Below the pieces are notes generated by a model, which worked only from the letters and a program-made list of their open reading frames with translations, was not told where the DNA came from and did no database searches. Positions 27,666 through 36,458 of a stretch of 64,000 nt of DNA are shown in pieces (position 1 is the first letter of the stretch; each line of letters opens with the position of its first letter). Made by a program: the position numbers and the translations under genes. The DNA is from Dyella flava (GTDB lineage: Bacteria > Pseudomonadota > Gammaproteobacteria > Xanthomonadales > Rhodanobacteraceae), in contig NZ_JADIKE010000030.1 of NCBI RefSeq assembly GCF_016904955.1, positions 117,966 through 181,965 on the forward strand. The letters run 5' to 3'.

Positions 27666-28661
27666 ATGAAGCGATTTCTCATCACCGCCATCGCCCTGGC
27701 TGCCACGACGGCCTGCCTGGCCACGGCATCATCGGCGAACTACACCCTTCTGGAGCGCCACGTACTCGGCGGTGCGGGCAAGTGGGATTACCTGACGCTG
27801 GACAGCGCCGCACAGCGCCTTTACATCGCGCGCGGTGATCGCGTGATGGTGATGGATACGCAGAGCGGCAAACTCGTCGGCGAAGTGCCGGGCGCAAACG
27901 GCGCGCATCGCGTGGTCATCCTGCCGGATCAGCACCAGGGCTTTGTCACCAATGGCCATGCCAACAGCGTGACGCCGTTCGATCTGGCGACCCTGAAACC
28001 GTTCCCGGCCATCGCCATCAGCGGCAAGGATCCGGATGCCATGCTTTTCGATCTGGCGACTGCAAAGCTGTGGACCTTCAACGGCCACAGCAACAGCGCG
28101 AGCGTGATCGACCCGGTTTCCAGGAAGGAAACCGGCTCTGTTGCCTTGCCCGGGAAACCCGAATTTGCGGTGACGGACGATCGCGGTCACCTCTACGTGA
28201 ATCTGGAAGATATGGCGCAGATCGCCGAAATCGACGCCAAGGAAGGCAAGTTGCTCGCAACCTGGTCGCTGGCACCCTGCGAAGGCCCGACCGGCCTGGC
28301 CATCGATGTGGCGCACCAGCGGCTTTTCTCGGTGTGCGCCAATCAGAAAATGGTGGTGCTGGACGCCACCAATGGTCATCAGGTTTCGGTGCAAACCATC
28401 GGTAGCGATCCGGATGCGGCCGGTTACGACGCCGGCACCGCCACGGTTTTCAGTTCCAACGCCGATGGCACCCTGACCATCATCCACCAGGCCGACGCCG
28501 ATCACTACTCGGTCGTCGCCAATCTTGCGACGGCCACGAATGCGCGAACCCTGGCGGTGGATACCCGCTCGCACCGTGTCTATCTGGCCGCACCCGATGT
28601 CACCGCGGGTGCCAAGGCATCGCAGGGAACGTTTGGCGTGCTCGTGGTGGGTGCGCGCTGA
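27666..28661 (+). CDS. YncE-like periplasmic beta-propeller protein
   Basis: A 331-residue exported protein. It has a signal peptide (MKRFLITAIALAATTACLATASSA) and about seven repeated blades of the YVTN type (for example RLYIARGDRVMVMDTQSGKLVGEV, GFVTNGHANSVTPFDLATLK, KLWTFNGHSNSASVIDPVS). Such propellers are often encoded beside TonB receptors. They may bind ligand or protein in the periplasm. It lies 121 bp behind the receptor and 28 bp ahead of the phosphatase, so the three are probably co-transcribed. Confidence 0.82.
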   Translation: MKRFLITAIALAATTACLATASSANYTLLERHVLGGAGKWDYLTLDSAAQRLYIARGDRVMVMDTQSGKLVGEVPGANGAHRVVILPDQHQGFVTNGHANSVTPFDLATLKPFPAIAISGKDPDAMLFDLATAKLWTFNGHSNSASVIDPVSRKETGSVALPGKPEFAVTDDRGHLYVNLEDMAQIAEIDAKEGKLLATWSLAPCEGPTGLAIDVAHQRLFSVCANQKMVVLDATNGHQVSVQTIGSDPDAAGYDAGTATVFSSNADGTLTIIHQADADHYSVVANLATATNARTLAVDTRSHRVYLAAPDVTAGAKASQGTFGVLVVGAR

Positions 28662-28689
28662 CGCGCATGACTGGGGGAGATCGATACCT

Positions 28690-30006
28690 ATGAAGATATG
28701 TCGACACTGGGGCGCGCGTTCGCTCTACATCATGTTGATCGCGGCGATGGGGATATTTGGCAACGCTGCCACGGCAACGCCCTCGTCGGATGGCGATCTT
28801 CAATTGGTGATCGTGCTGAGTCGTCATGGCGTGCGATCTCCCACTGCCAAGCCCGGCGCACTGGATGTCTACGCATCCCGGCCGTGGCCAAGCTGGCCGG
28901 TGGCGCCGGGTTATCTCACGCCGCACGGCAAGCAGCTGATGGCGATGATGGGCAGCTGGTACCGCGCCTACTACGCCGATGCCGGGCTGTTGCCGGCGAA
29001 GGGCTGCCTGGATCAGGCATCGGTGTATATCACCGCCGACGATGAAGAACGCACGCTGGAATCGGCCCGCGGCCTGCTGGATGGCTTCGATGCGCATTGT
29101 TCGCTGGATGTTCACACGTCGCCGAAGCGCGGACCAGACGCGCTTTTCTCGCATGATTTTTCAAATGCGAGTGATGCTGATCGAAGCCTGGCTGCCGCTG
29201 CCGTGCTTGGCCGTCTCGGCGATGATCCCGCCCGTCTTGCTGCAGTCCATGCAAGCTTGCTGGCTGACATGCAGGCTGTCCTGCTCGGGTGCACCCCGGG
29301 CGGCTGCACGGCGGCGCAGACGGCGGGCAAGAAAGTTCTAATGGATCAGGACTCCTCCGTCACGTCGGCGAGCGGCGATGGCTTGATCGCCATCAAATCA
29401 CCGATGCATAACGCCTCGACCTTTGCGGAAAATTTCTTTCTCGAATACGCCGAAGGCATGCCCATGTCGGACGTGGCCTGGGGTCGCATCACCGCCGTCA
29501 AGCTGGGGCAACTGCTTGCGCTGCACTCAAGCTACAGCGATATAAGCCTGCGCACTCCCGTGCTGGCCAAGGCCTACGCGGGAACCCTGGCGTCGCGCAT
29601 TGCGGCGACGCTGCAACAACGTGCCGCATCAAAGCCGGTAACGGGAGCCATCGGACAACCGGGGACGAAGTTCATTTTCCTGGTCGGCCACGATACGAAT
29701 ATCGAAACATTGGGCGGCCTGCTCGACCTGCACTGGATGCTGTCGGAACAACCCGTCGATCCTACCTTTACCGGCGGCGCACTGGTGTTCGAGCTGCGCC
29801 GCATCGCCAAGACGGGCCAATACGTTGTGCGCGCGTACTACGTCAGTCAGAGCCTTGAACAGATGCGGCACAGCATGCCGCTGGATCTGCAACATTCGCC
29901 GGAGCAGGCGCCGATCTTTATTCCCGGCTGCAGTCAATCGACGCCGGGATACGACTGCCCGCTTGAGCGCTTCAGCCAGCTGATTGAACACGTCACATCG
30001 AGGTGA
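28690..30006 (+). CDS. Histidine acid phosphatase, phytase/AppA-like, secreted
   Basis: A 438-residue protein with a signal peptide (about 1-30). It carries the catalytic RHGVRSP motif (Arg45, His46) and the distal HD motif (His334-Asp335, VGHDTNIE), which supplies the proton donor. Several cysteines (for example KGCLDQ, DAHCS, LGCTPGGC, PGCSQ, YDCP) suggest disulfides as in E. coli AppA, and its length is close to AppA. It should release phosphate from phytate or other phosphomonoesters in the periplasm. Its position behind the TonB receptor and propeller supports a phosphate-scavenging unit. Confidence 0.88.
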   Translation: MKICRHWGARSLYIMLIAAMGIFGNAATATPSSDGDLQLVIVLSRHGVRSPTAKPGALDVYASRPWPSWPVAPGYLTPHGKQLMAMMGSWYRAYYADAGLLPAKGCLDQASVYITADDEERTLESARGLLDGFDAHCSLDVHTSPKRGPDALFSHDFSNASDADRSLAAAAVLGRLGDDPARLAAVHASLLADMQAVLLGCTPGGCTAAQTAGKKVLMDQDSSVTSASGDGLIAIKSPMHNASTFAENFFLEYAEGMPMSDVAWGRITAVKLGQLLALHSSYSDISLRTPVLAKAYAGTLASRIAATLQQRAASKPVTGAIGQPGTKFIFLVGHDTNIETLGGLLDLHWMLSEQPVDPTFTGGALVFELRRIAKTGQYVVRAYYVSQSLEQMRHSMPLDLQHSPEQAPIFIPGCSQSTPGYDCPLERFSQLIEHVTSR

Positions 30007-30061
30007 TACGTCTTTAATGAGCAAGGCTGCGCTCAAGCGGTGTCGCCATGGAAGCGGCTAC

Positions 30062-31045
30062 TCAAGAACAGTTCGCCGGTGTTTCGCCATAGCCGGCCAC
30101 CGATTCCGGCTGCCTGGCACGTAGTTCAAGCAGCCCGAGCAGAATCGCGTCGCGCTCTGCCTCCAGCTCCTCGATGCTGCGTGATCCGACTTCCGCGCGA
30201 ACGCTGTCGATCAGCTTCTTTTGCACCTCCGTCGTGAGCTCCGGGTTGCCCAGAACCTTCCACCACGCCGTCATCGGACCGGTGAATTGCTGGAAGAAGT
30301 GCTCGATGCCGCCCGCGCCACCGGCGAGGTGGTTGAGCATCATGTTGCCCATGATGCCCCAGCGCAGACCCGGGCCCCAGCACAGGGCGGTGTCGACGTC
30401 GGCAGCGCTCACCACGCCTTCGGCGACGAGGTGATACACCTCGCGGCCGATGGCTGCCTGCAGACGGTTGGCGACATGCCCAGGCACTTCCTTGTTGAGG
30501 CGGATGGTCTTCTTGCCGATCGATGTATAGAAAGCCTCGGCGCGCTGGACCGTCTCTCCCGAGGTCTGCGCCCCGCCGACGATCTCGACCAGCGGAACCA
30601 GGTGCGGCGGATTGAAGGGATGCGCGATCACGCAACGCTCCGGATGCGACGCGGCGCCCACCTGGATCTCGCTCATGGTCAAACCCGACGAGCTCGACGC
30701 AATGATCACCTCGGGCGGCAGGATTTCATCGAGCTGCGCATACAGCTTGCGCTTGAAGTCGATCCGCTCGGGCCCGTTTTCCTGCACCAGGTCAACGCCA
30801 ACCAGTGCTTGCTCAAGCTCGCGGGTGAACGTCAGGTTCGACAGCGACGCGCCGGGCGACAGACCCAATCGCTGCAATGCGGGCCAGGCATTTGCCACAA
30901 ACGCCCTCAGCGAGGCTTCCGCGTTCGGCGCGATGTCGGTGGCGACCACCTGCAGTCCTTTGGCCAGGAACAGCGCGGTCCAGCTCGCGCCGATCACGCC
31001 GGTGCCGATGACGGCAACGCGGCGAATGCGCTTGGTCGCGTTCAT
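30062..31045 (-). CDS. 3-hydroxyacyl-CoA dehydrogenase family protein
   Basis: A 327-residue NAD-dependent dehydrogenase. The N-terminal Rossmann domain has VIGTGVIGASW (residues 12-22). The central region has SSSSGL and HPFNPPHLVPLVEI, where the histidine belongs to the catalytic His-Glu pair, and VPGHVANRLQAAIGREV begins the C-terminal helical domain. The length and N-terminus resemble L-carnitine dehydrogenase and short-chain hydroxyacyl-CoA dehydrogenases. Its start codon overlaps the stop of the decarboxylase gene (ATGA), so the pair is one operon. A joint pathway on keto-acid or hydroxy-acid substrates is inferred. Confidence 0.85.
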   Translation of the reverse strand: MNATKRIRRVAVIGTGVIGASWTALFLAKGLQVVATDIAPNAEASLRAFVANAWPALQRLGLSPGASLSNLTFTRELEQALVGVDLVQENGPERIDFKRKLYAQLDEILPPEVIIASSSSGLTMSEIQVGAASHPERCVIAHPFNPPHLVPLVEIVGGAQTSGETVQRAEAFYTSIGKKTIRLNKEVPGHVANRLQAAIGREVYHLVAEGVVSAADVDTALCWGPGLRWGIMGNMMLNHLAGGAGGIEHFFQQFTGPMTAWWKVLGNPELTTEVQKKLIDSVRAEVGSRSIEELEAERDAILLGLLELRARQPESVAGYGETPANCS

Positions 31046-32784
31046 GCCTTTACCTCCACCTTGGCCGGCCGCAACTGCAGGCCTTCGCGATGCTGCGGAC
31101 CGGTCGGACCGTAGTCGAGTTCGGCGCCCAGGTTGCTGCTGCGCAGGATCGGTGCGGGCGCATCACAGGAATCCATGATCGATTCGATGAAGATCAGCGT
31201 ATCGTTCGGTGCGCTAAGCGCGTTTTGCAGATCCTCGCCGGTGCGGACCAGGAACGAGCGCGCCGTGGTGTCGGGACGCAGCACTTTCGGCAGCGCGGCA
31301 TACGACCAGTTGGCGACGTCGTTGTAGGGTTCGGTCTTGCCGATGTAACCGCGCTCGATGGTGTAGCCGCCGTTGTTGATCAGCGAGATCACCGGCTTGT
31401 GGTCGTGGCGCAGAATGGTCGACAGCTCCTGTGCGGTAACCTGGAACGAGCCGTCGCCGATCAACAGCAAATGGCGACGATCCGGTGCCGCGGTGAGCGC
31501 ACCGAGCAGGGCGCCGACCGAATAGCCGATCGATCCCCAGTTGATCGAGCCGATAAAGGTGCAGCCCGGAGGCAGCTTCAGGCCAAGCAGAGAGAACGAG
31601 GTGCCATTGTCGACATACAGCACATCACCGGGACGCAGATAGTCCTGGATGGCCTGCCAGTAAGTCGCCTGGGTCAGCTTGGCCGAACCATCGGCGGGTG
31701 TGCCCATCATGGCCGCTGCGGCAGCCGGACGTGGCGCAAGTTTGGTGGCCTGCGGGACGGCGTCGATGACACCGCGCAGCACTTCCTTCAGCGTCACCGC
31801 CTGATAGTTGTCCTCGCCGACGTCGATCGAGTGTCCGCGCGCATGGATCGTGTTCGCCGGCAGCACGGCGGTGAAATCACCGGTGGTCACTTCGATCGGA
31901 CGGTAGCCGATGGCAAGCAGGCTATCGCTGTTCTCAATCGTCTCGCGCACGCCCGGCTCGCTGGCCTTGCCGCCGTAGATGCCGACGTACTGCGCGAACG
32001 ACTCGTTGATCACACCCTTCGCTGCGTTGACCACCGCCATCGGGGCCTGCATCTTCTCGGCCAGTTCCATCAGCATCGGTGCGACGCCGAACCGGTCGGC
32101 ATCGGCATCCACCAGGATCGCCGGCGACTTCGCGGCGGTCAGCCGCTGCGTGATCGCAGCGATGCACGAACCCAGCCGCTCCGGATCGCTCGGTACATCG
32201 GCGAGCACGAGCGGCGCGGTGGGCACCTCGATCTCCAGAAACGCAATGTCGGACGGAAATTCCATGTACACCGGCAGCTTGTCGCGCCAGGCGGTGAGGA
32301 TCAGGCGGTCGATCTCGGTGGCCGCGTTGCGCGGGGTGATGCGGGCTTGCGCTGCCGTCACATGCGAGTAGGCATCCATGAAATGATCAAAATTGCCGTC
32401 GGCCATGGTGTGGTGCATGCCCAGGCCGCGTTCGACCGAGCGGAGCGGGATCGAGCCGCTGATGCAGATCACCGGAACGTGCTCGGCATACGAGCCGCCG
32501 ATGCCGTTGATCGCGCTCAGTGCGCCCACGCCATTGGTGACCATCAACGCGCCCAGGCCGTTCAGGCGGGCATAGCCGTCCGCCGCGTAGGAAGCCGTCA
32601 GCTCGCCGGTGGTGCCGACCCATTCGAGCGTGCCGGTGTCGGAGAGCTGCTGCAGCACAGTGAGGTTGTAGTCGCCGGGAACGCCGAACAGATGGCGAAT
32701 GCCGGCCTCTTCAAGACGGCGGAGAAGGAAGTCGCCGATCTTCATGCGCTGGGTGGCGCCGACGGTGTTTTGCTTGCTGGTCAT
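31042..32784 (-). CDS. Thiamine-diphosphate-dependent alpha-keto acid decarboxylase (pyruvate/indolepyruvate type)
   Basis: A 580-residue ThDP enzyme of normal family length. It has the opening GDFLLRRLEEAGIRHLFGVPGDYNL, the catalytic glutamate region TTGELTASYAADGYAR, the central domain, and the ThDP motif GDGSFQVTAQELS ... NNGGYTIE in the C-terminal domain. It decarboxylates pyruvate, indolepyruvate, phenylpyruvate or branched keto acids to aldehydes. I cannot choose among these. I placed the start at 32784 because AGGAG lies 7 nt before it, rather than the longer frame from 32817. A strong dyad 68 bp upstream (32852-32888) is likely the operator. Confidence 0.9.
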   Translation of the reverse strand: MTSKQNTVGATQRMKIGDFLLRRLEEAGIRHLFGVPGDYNLTVLQQLSDTGTLEWVGTTGELTASYAADGYARLNGLGALMVTNGVGALSAINGIGGSYAEHVPVICISGSIPLRSVERGLGMHHTMADGNFDHFMDAYSHVTAAQARITPRNAATEIDRLILTAWRDKLPVYMEFPSDIAFLEIEVPTAPLVLADVPSDPERLGSCIAAITQRLTAAKSPAILVDADADRFGVAPMLMELAEKMQAPMAVVNAAKGVINESFAQYVGIYGGKASEPGVRETIENSDSLLAIGYRPIEVTTGDFTAVLPANTIHARGHSIDVGEDNYQAVTLKEVLRGVIDAVPQATKLAPRPAAAAAMMGTPADGSAKLTQATYWQAIQDYLRPGDVLYVDNGTSFSLLGLKLPPGCTFIGSINWGSIGYSVGALLGALTAAPDRRHLLLIGDGSFQVTAQELSTILRHDHKPVISLINNGGYTIERGYIGKTEPYNDVANWSYAALPKVLRPDTTARSFLVRTGEDLQNALSAPNDTLIFIESIMDSCDAPAPILRSSNLGAELDYGPTGPQHREGLQLRPAKVEVKA

Positions 32785-32851
32785 GGAAGACTCCTGATCT
32801 GGGGGAAGGAAGAACACGGCGCAAAATTAGGCCGCGAGCCCCGGGGAATCC

Positions 32852-32888
32852 ATTGCACCAAGGTATTGGCGATACCTTGGTATTAGTG
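32852..32888 (-). promoter_or_regulatory. Operator-like dyad upstream of the decarboxylase operon (copy 1 of 2)
   Basis: Perfect 9-bp arms CCAAGGTAT and ATACCTTGG (32858-32880) flank a 5-bp spacer. Conserved flanks extend the element to 37 bp. Read in the direction of the decarboxylase operon it is nearly the same sequence as 37300-37336, upstream of the efflux operon. It lies 68 bp before the start codon at 32784. The binding protein is unknown. Confidence 0.7.
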
Positions 32889-33016
32889 ACCAGCTGGCGT
32901 TATCGCTTCGTAATCCAGGGCGATGCAACCCCAGGATTCCCTCGCGCTTTTGCTCGACGACTCCGACGAAATTCAGGAGCCATCCAAGTCACGCGCGACT
33001 TTTCAAACCGCCTCAC

Positions 33017-33156
33017 CGTCGTCCCGGCGAAGGCCGGGACCTAGTGACTTGGATGTAGCAAAGACGCTAGGTGATTCGCTTTGCTCACCCCTTCGGGACC
33101 GTCCTTCGGACGTTCTCCGCGCTACGCACTCCGTCCGGCCTTCGCCGGGACGACGG
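33017..33156 (+). repeat. REP-like inverted pair (TCCCGGCGAAGGCCGGGA type)
   Basis: Arms CCCGGCGAAGGCCGGGAC (33023-33040) and GTCCGGCCTTCGCCGGGAC (33133-33151) lie in opposite directions, each next to GTCGT/ACGAC. The ~90 bp between them is GC-rich with short hairpins (CTTCGGGACCGTCCTTCGG). This is a different subfamily from the TTCCCGCGAAAGCGGGAA elements elsewhere in the window. The stretch 32890-33301 holds only this element and no gene that I can support. Confidence 0.75.
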
Positions 33157-33301
33157 GCGAAAACGCGGGAAACTTCGGGATTTCGCCTTGTCCAGCATGT
33201 GCCGTGGTGCAGCATGCGTAACCAACACCAACGTACAATGGTGCCCGGCCCACAGGCGGCGCATCCTCTGCGTCATGAAGCGCCGTCCAGGAAATGCCGC
33301 C

Positions 33302-36055
33302 ATGGGAATCGAGCTCGATCGTACCGTCGATGCGCTCCCGGTCCTGATGTGGACCGCGTGTCCCGATGGCCGCCCCAAATCGTTCGATCAATGCTGGCGC
33401 GACTATGCCGGGCTTTCCGCCGAGCAAACCTCGGGTGATGGCTGGCTGCAGGTCGTGCACCCGGATGACCGCGCCGCGCTGCTCGCCGCCTGGCAAGGCG
33501 GTCTGGACTCAGGCAAGGCCGCTGAAGCCCAGGCGCGGATGTGGCGCAAGGACGGTGTGTACCGCTGGTTCCTGCTGCGGGCCAACCCGGTGCGCGACGC
33601 GGCCGGCAAGATCCTGGAGTGGCACATCCTCGGTACGGATATCGAAGAGCGTAAGCGCGGCCAGGCGGCGGAACGCGTGCACGAACAGTCGTTCCGGCTG
33701 ATGATCGACAACCTCCCGGCCATCATGGTGCTGTTCAAACCCAACGGCGAGGTCCTGCACGCCAACCGCCAGGCGCTCGAATATGCCGGTGCAAGCCTGG
33801 CGGAGGCCGCCGAGTGGACGAGCCGCATCCATCCCGACGACCGGCAGGCGACGCTCGCCGACTTCCAGGCCACCTTGGCCGGCGGCGAACCCTACGAGGG
33901 CGACTGGCGTCATCGTCGCGCAGACGGTGTTTACCGTTGGTTCCACGCGCGCGGCGCCCCGCTGCGCGATGAAGAGGGCCGCATCGTACTTTGGTATTTC
34001 CATTGCACCGATATCGATGAGCGCAAGCGCGCCAAGGCCTTGCTGGCGGGTGAAAATCGCCTGCTGGAAATGGTCGCGCGGGCCGCACCGCTGCACGCTG
34101 TGCTCGATGCCTTGTGCCAACTGAGCGAGGAGATCGACAACGGCTGTCACAGCGGCATCCTGTTGATCGACCCGCTCAGGAAGATCTTTCAGCGCGGCGG
34201 TACGTCCAGTCGCACATCGGCCTATATCGACGCCATGCATGGTGCGCCCGTCAATACGCAGACCGCGCCCAGCGCGGTGGCGGCATTCTCCGGAGCGCCG
34301 CTCATCATCGAAGACGTGGCGGCCGATTCGCGCTGGTCTCAGCACTTTCGCGACATGAGCCTGGCGCAAGGACTGCGTGCATGCTGGTTGATGCCGATCC
34401 ACTCCCGCAACCGCGAAGCCCTTGGTGTACTGGCTGTCTATCGGACCGAGCCGGGCACGCCGACGGCTTTCCAGCGCGATCTGATCGGTCAGCTCTCGCA
34501 CATCGCCAGCATCGCGATCGAGCGCGCGCAAAGTGACATGGCAGTCAGGCGCAGCATGGAAGGCTTGCGCGCGATCGTCGAGACAACGCCCGAATGCGTA
34601 ACCCTGGTCGCCGGCGACGGCACCTTGCTGCAAGTCAATTCGGCCGGCGCCTCCATCGCGGGCGTGCCGTCGGTGGACGTGCTGATCGGCAAATGCTTCT
34701 TCGATTTCGTCGTGCCCGAACATCGGCAGCGCTATATCGACTTCCACCAAAGGGTGTGTGCCGGCGAAAAGCGGACCCTGGAATTCGACATCATCACCGC
34801 GCACGGCGAGCGCCGGCATATGGAAAGCTATTCCGCGCCCATGGAAAGCATGGACGGGATCACCGCGCAGCTCGGCGTGACGCGCGACATCACCGCGCGC
34901 AGGCTGGCCGAAGAAGAACTGCGGCGGCGCGAGGCGCTGATGGCGAAGTCGCAACAGCTCAGCTCGAGCGGCAGCTTCTCCTGGCGGCCGCAAAGCAAGG
35001 AGATGTTGTGGTCGGCGCAAACCTACCGCATCTTCGGCGTCGAGCCGGGTACGCCAGTCACGCAGGAAGTGGTCGCTGCACGCTACCACCCCGGCGATGC
35101 ACATGTACTGCAGGACTTGCTGGAGCGCGCGCAGCTCGGCCTGGACCTGGAGTACGACCATCGCCTGCTCATGCCGGACGGCTCGGTCAAATATCTGTCC
35201 GTGCAGGCGCACTCCACGCGCGATGCGCTGGGCCGCCTGGAGTACATCGGCGCGGTGCGCGATGTCACCGAACATCACCGCTCCGAAGAAACGCTCAGTC
35301 AGCTGCGGACCGAGCTGGCGCACGTCACGCGGGTCCACAGCCTGGGCGCCTTGACCGCCTCCATCGCGCACGAGATCAACCAGCCGCTGGCCGGCATCAT
35401 GACCAACGCCAGCACCGGTGTCCGGATGCTCGGCGCGGAGCCGCCCAATGTGGAAGGCGCGTTGCAGACCTTGCAGCGCACTCTGCGTGACGGCCGCCGC
35501 GCTTCCGAGGTGGTGACGCGCCTGCGTGCGCTGTTCAGTAAAAAGGAGGTGCGCAACGAACCGGTGGACCTCAACGAAGCCACCTGGGAAGTGGTCGACC
35601 TGCTGCGCAGTGCGATGCGCCGCAAACGCATCGTGCTGCAGCAGGAGCGGGCCGAAGATCTGCCGCCGGTCAATGGCGACAAGGTCCAGCTGCAGCAGGT
35701 GGTGCTCAACCTGTTGACCAATGCCATCGACGCCATGAATGACGTGGAGGGCCGTCCGCGCCAGCTGCTGGTCAAGACCGCGCGCGAAGCCGGGGATGCC
35801 GGCGACAGCGTACGGGTTGCCGTCACCGATACCGGATCGGGCTTCGATCCACAGCAGGCGACCAAATTATTTGAAGCGTTTTTCACCACCAAGAGAGAAG
35901 GTATGGGCATCGGCCTGTCTGTAAGTCGCTCCATCATCGAAAGCCATGGCGGCCGCATGTGGGCCACCGCGAATGACGGTCCTGGCGCCACGTTTTCGTT
36001 TTCCATTCCCTGCCGCGCGAGCGGTACGGCGGCAAGCACCGGAGAACCCCGATGA
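33302..36055 (+). CDS. Multi-PAS/GAF sensor histidine kinase
   Basis: A 917-residue soluble kinase without membrane helices. By eye the order is PAS (about 8-110), PAS with PAC (about 130-255), GAF (about 265-410), PAS (about 420-545), PAS (about 555-670), HisKA with phospho-acceptor His690 (SIAHEINQPLAGIM) and an HATPase domain (NLLTNAIDAMND, DTGSGFDP, GMGIGLSVSRSI). HEINQPL is typical of FixL/DctB-type kinases. The ATG at 33302 follows AGGAA by 8 nt. ATG 33275 and longer frames lack a ribosome site. The stop overlaps a receiver-only regulator (ATGA). Confidence 0.88.
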   Translation: MGIELDRTVDALPVLMWTACPDGRPKSFDQCWRDYAGLSAEQTSGDGWLQVVHPDDRAALLAAWQGGLDSGKAAEAQARMWRKDGVYRWFLLRANPVRDAAGKILEWHILGTDIEERKRGQAAERVHEQSFRLMIDNLPAIMVLFKPNGEVLHANRQALEYAGASLAEAAEWTSRIHPDDRQATLADFQATLAGGEPYEGDWRHRRADGVYRWFHARGAPLRDEEGRIVLWYFHCTDIDERKRAKALLAGENRLLEMVARAAPLHAVLDALCQLSEEIDNGCHSGILLIDPLRKIFQRGGTSSRTSAYIDAMHGAPVNTQTAPSAVAAFSGAPLIIEDVAADSRWSQHFRDMSLAQGLRACWLMPIHSRNREALGVLAVYRTEPGTPTAFQRDLIGQLSHIASIAIERAQSDMAVRRSMEGLRAIVETTPECVTLVAGDGTLLQVNSAGASIAGVPSVDVLIGKCFFDFVVPEHRQRYIDFHQRVCAGEKRTLEFDIITAHGERRHMESYSAPMESMDGITAQLGVTRDITARRLAEEELRRREALMAKSQQLSSSGSFSWRPQSKEMLWSAQTYRIFGVEPGTPVTQEVVAARYHPGDAHVLQDLLERAQLGLDLEYDHRLLMPDGSVKYLSVQAHSTRDALGRLEYIGAVRDVTEHHRSEETLSQLRTELAHVTRVHSLGALTASIAHEINQPLAGIMTNASTGVRMLGAEPPNVEGALQTLQRTLRDGRRASEVVTRLRALFSKKEVRNEPVDLNEATWEVVDLLRSAMRRKRIVLQQERAEDLPPVNGDKVQLQQVVLNLLTNAIDAMNDVEGRPRQLLVKTAREAGDAGDSVRVAVTDTGSGFDPQQATKLFEAFFTTKREGMGIGLSVSRSIIESHGGRMWATANDGPGATFSFSIPCRASGTAASTGEPR

Positions 36056-36423
36056 CCGCGCGCTCGCTGATTGCCGTGGTCGACGACGACGAGTCGGTGC
36101 GCGAATCACTGCCCGATCTGCTGCATGAGCTCGGCTTCTCGGCCCGAACGTTTGCATCCGCAGAAGAGTTCCTGAGTTCGGGTGCTGTGGAACAGGTGCA
36201 CTGCCTGATCCTCGATATCGCCATGCCGGGCATGACGGGGCCGGAGCTGCAGCAGGAACTGCTGCAACGTAAGCAGGCGCCGCCGATCGTGTTCATCACG
36301 GGACATGCCGACCCGGCCGTCCTGCCACGCCTGATCGAGCAGGGGGCCGTCGACTGCCTGCTCAAGCCGTTCAGCGACACCGCGCTGCTGGGGGCGCTGG
36401 AGGCTGCGCTGCGCCTTGATTGA
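36052..36423 (+). CDS. Single-domain (receiver-only) response regulator
   Basis: A 123-residue receiver with the acidic residues DDD at 11-13, phospho-acceptor Asp55 (LILDIAMPGMTG), the FITGHAD segment and Lys in LLKPF. It has no output domain. Its ATG overlaps the kinase stop. The second regulator, which does carry a DNA-binding domain, starts 36 bp downstream. The receiver may act as a phosphate sink or as a competitor in the FixL/FixJ-like pathway. Confidence 0.85.
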   Translation: MTARSLIAVVDDDESVRESLPDLLHELGFSARTFASAEEFLSSGAVEQVHCLILDIAMPGMTGPELQQELLQRKQAPPIVFITGHADPAVLPRLIEQGAVDCLLKPFSDTALLGALEAALRLD

Positions 36424-36458
36424 GGTAATCTCGTCACCAGCGCGAACGGGAGTGGCCC

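Noticed and set aside
31090..32886. A 598-codon open frame opposite the keto-acid decarboxylase
   Set aside because: The decarboxylase has clear ThDP motifs on the minus strand, and the plus-strand product is arginine/glycine-rich and motif-free.
33509..35371. A 620-codon minus-strand frame inside the PAS kinase gene
   Set aside because: The PAS, GAF and kinase motifs on the plus strand explain the region. The antisense product has no domain.
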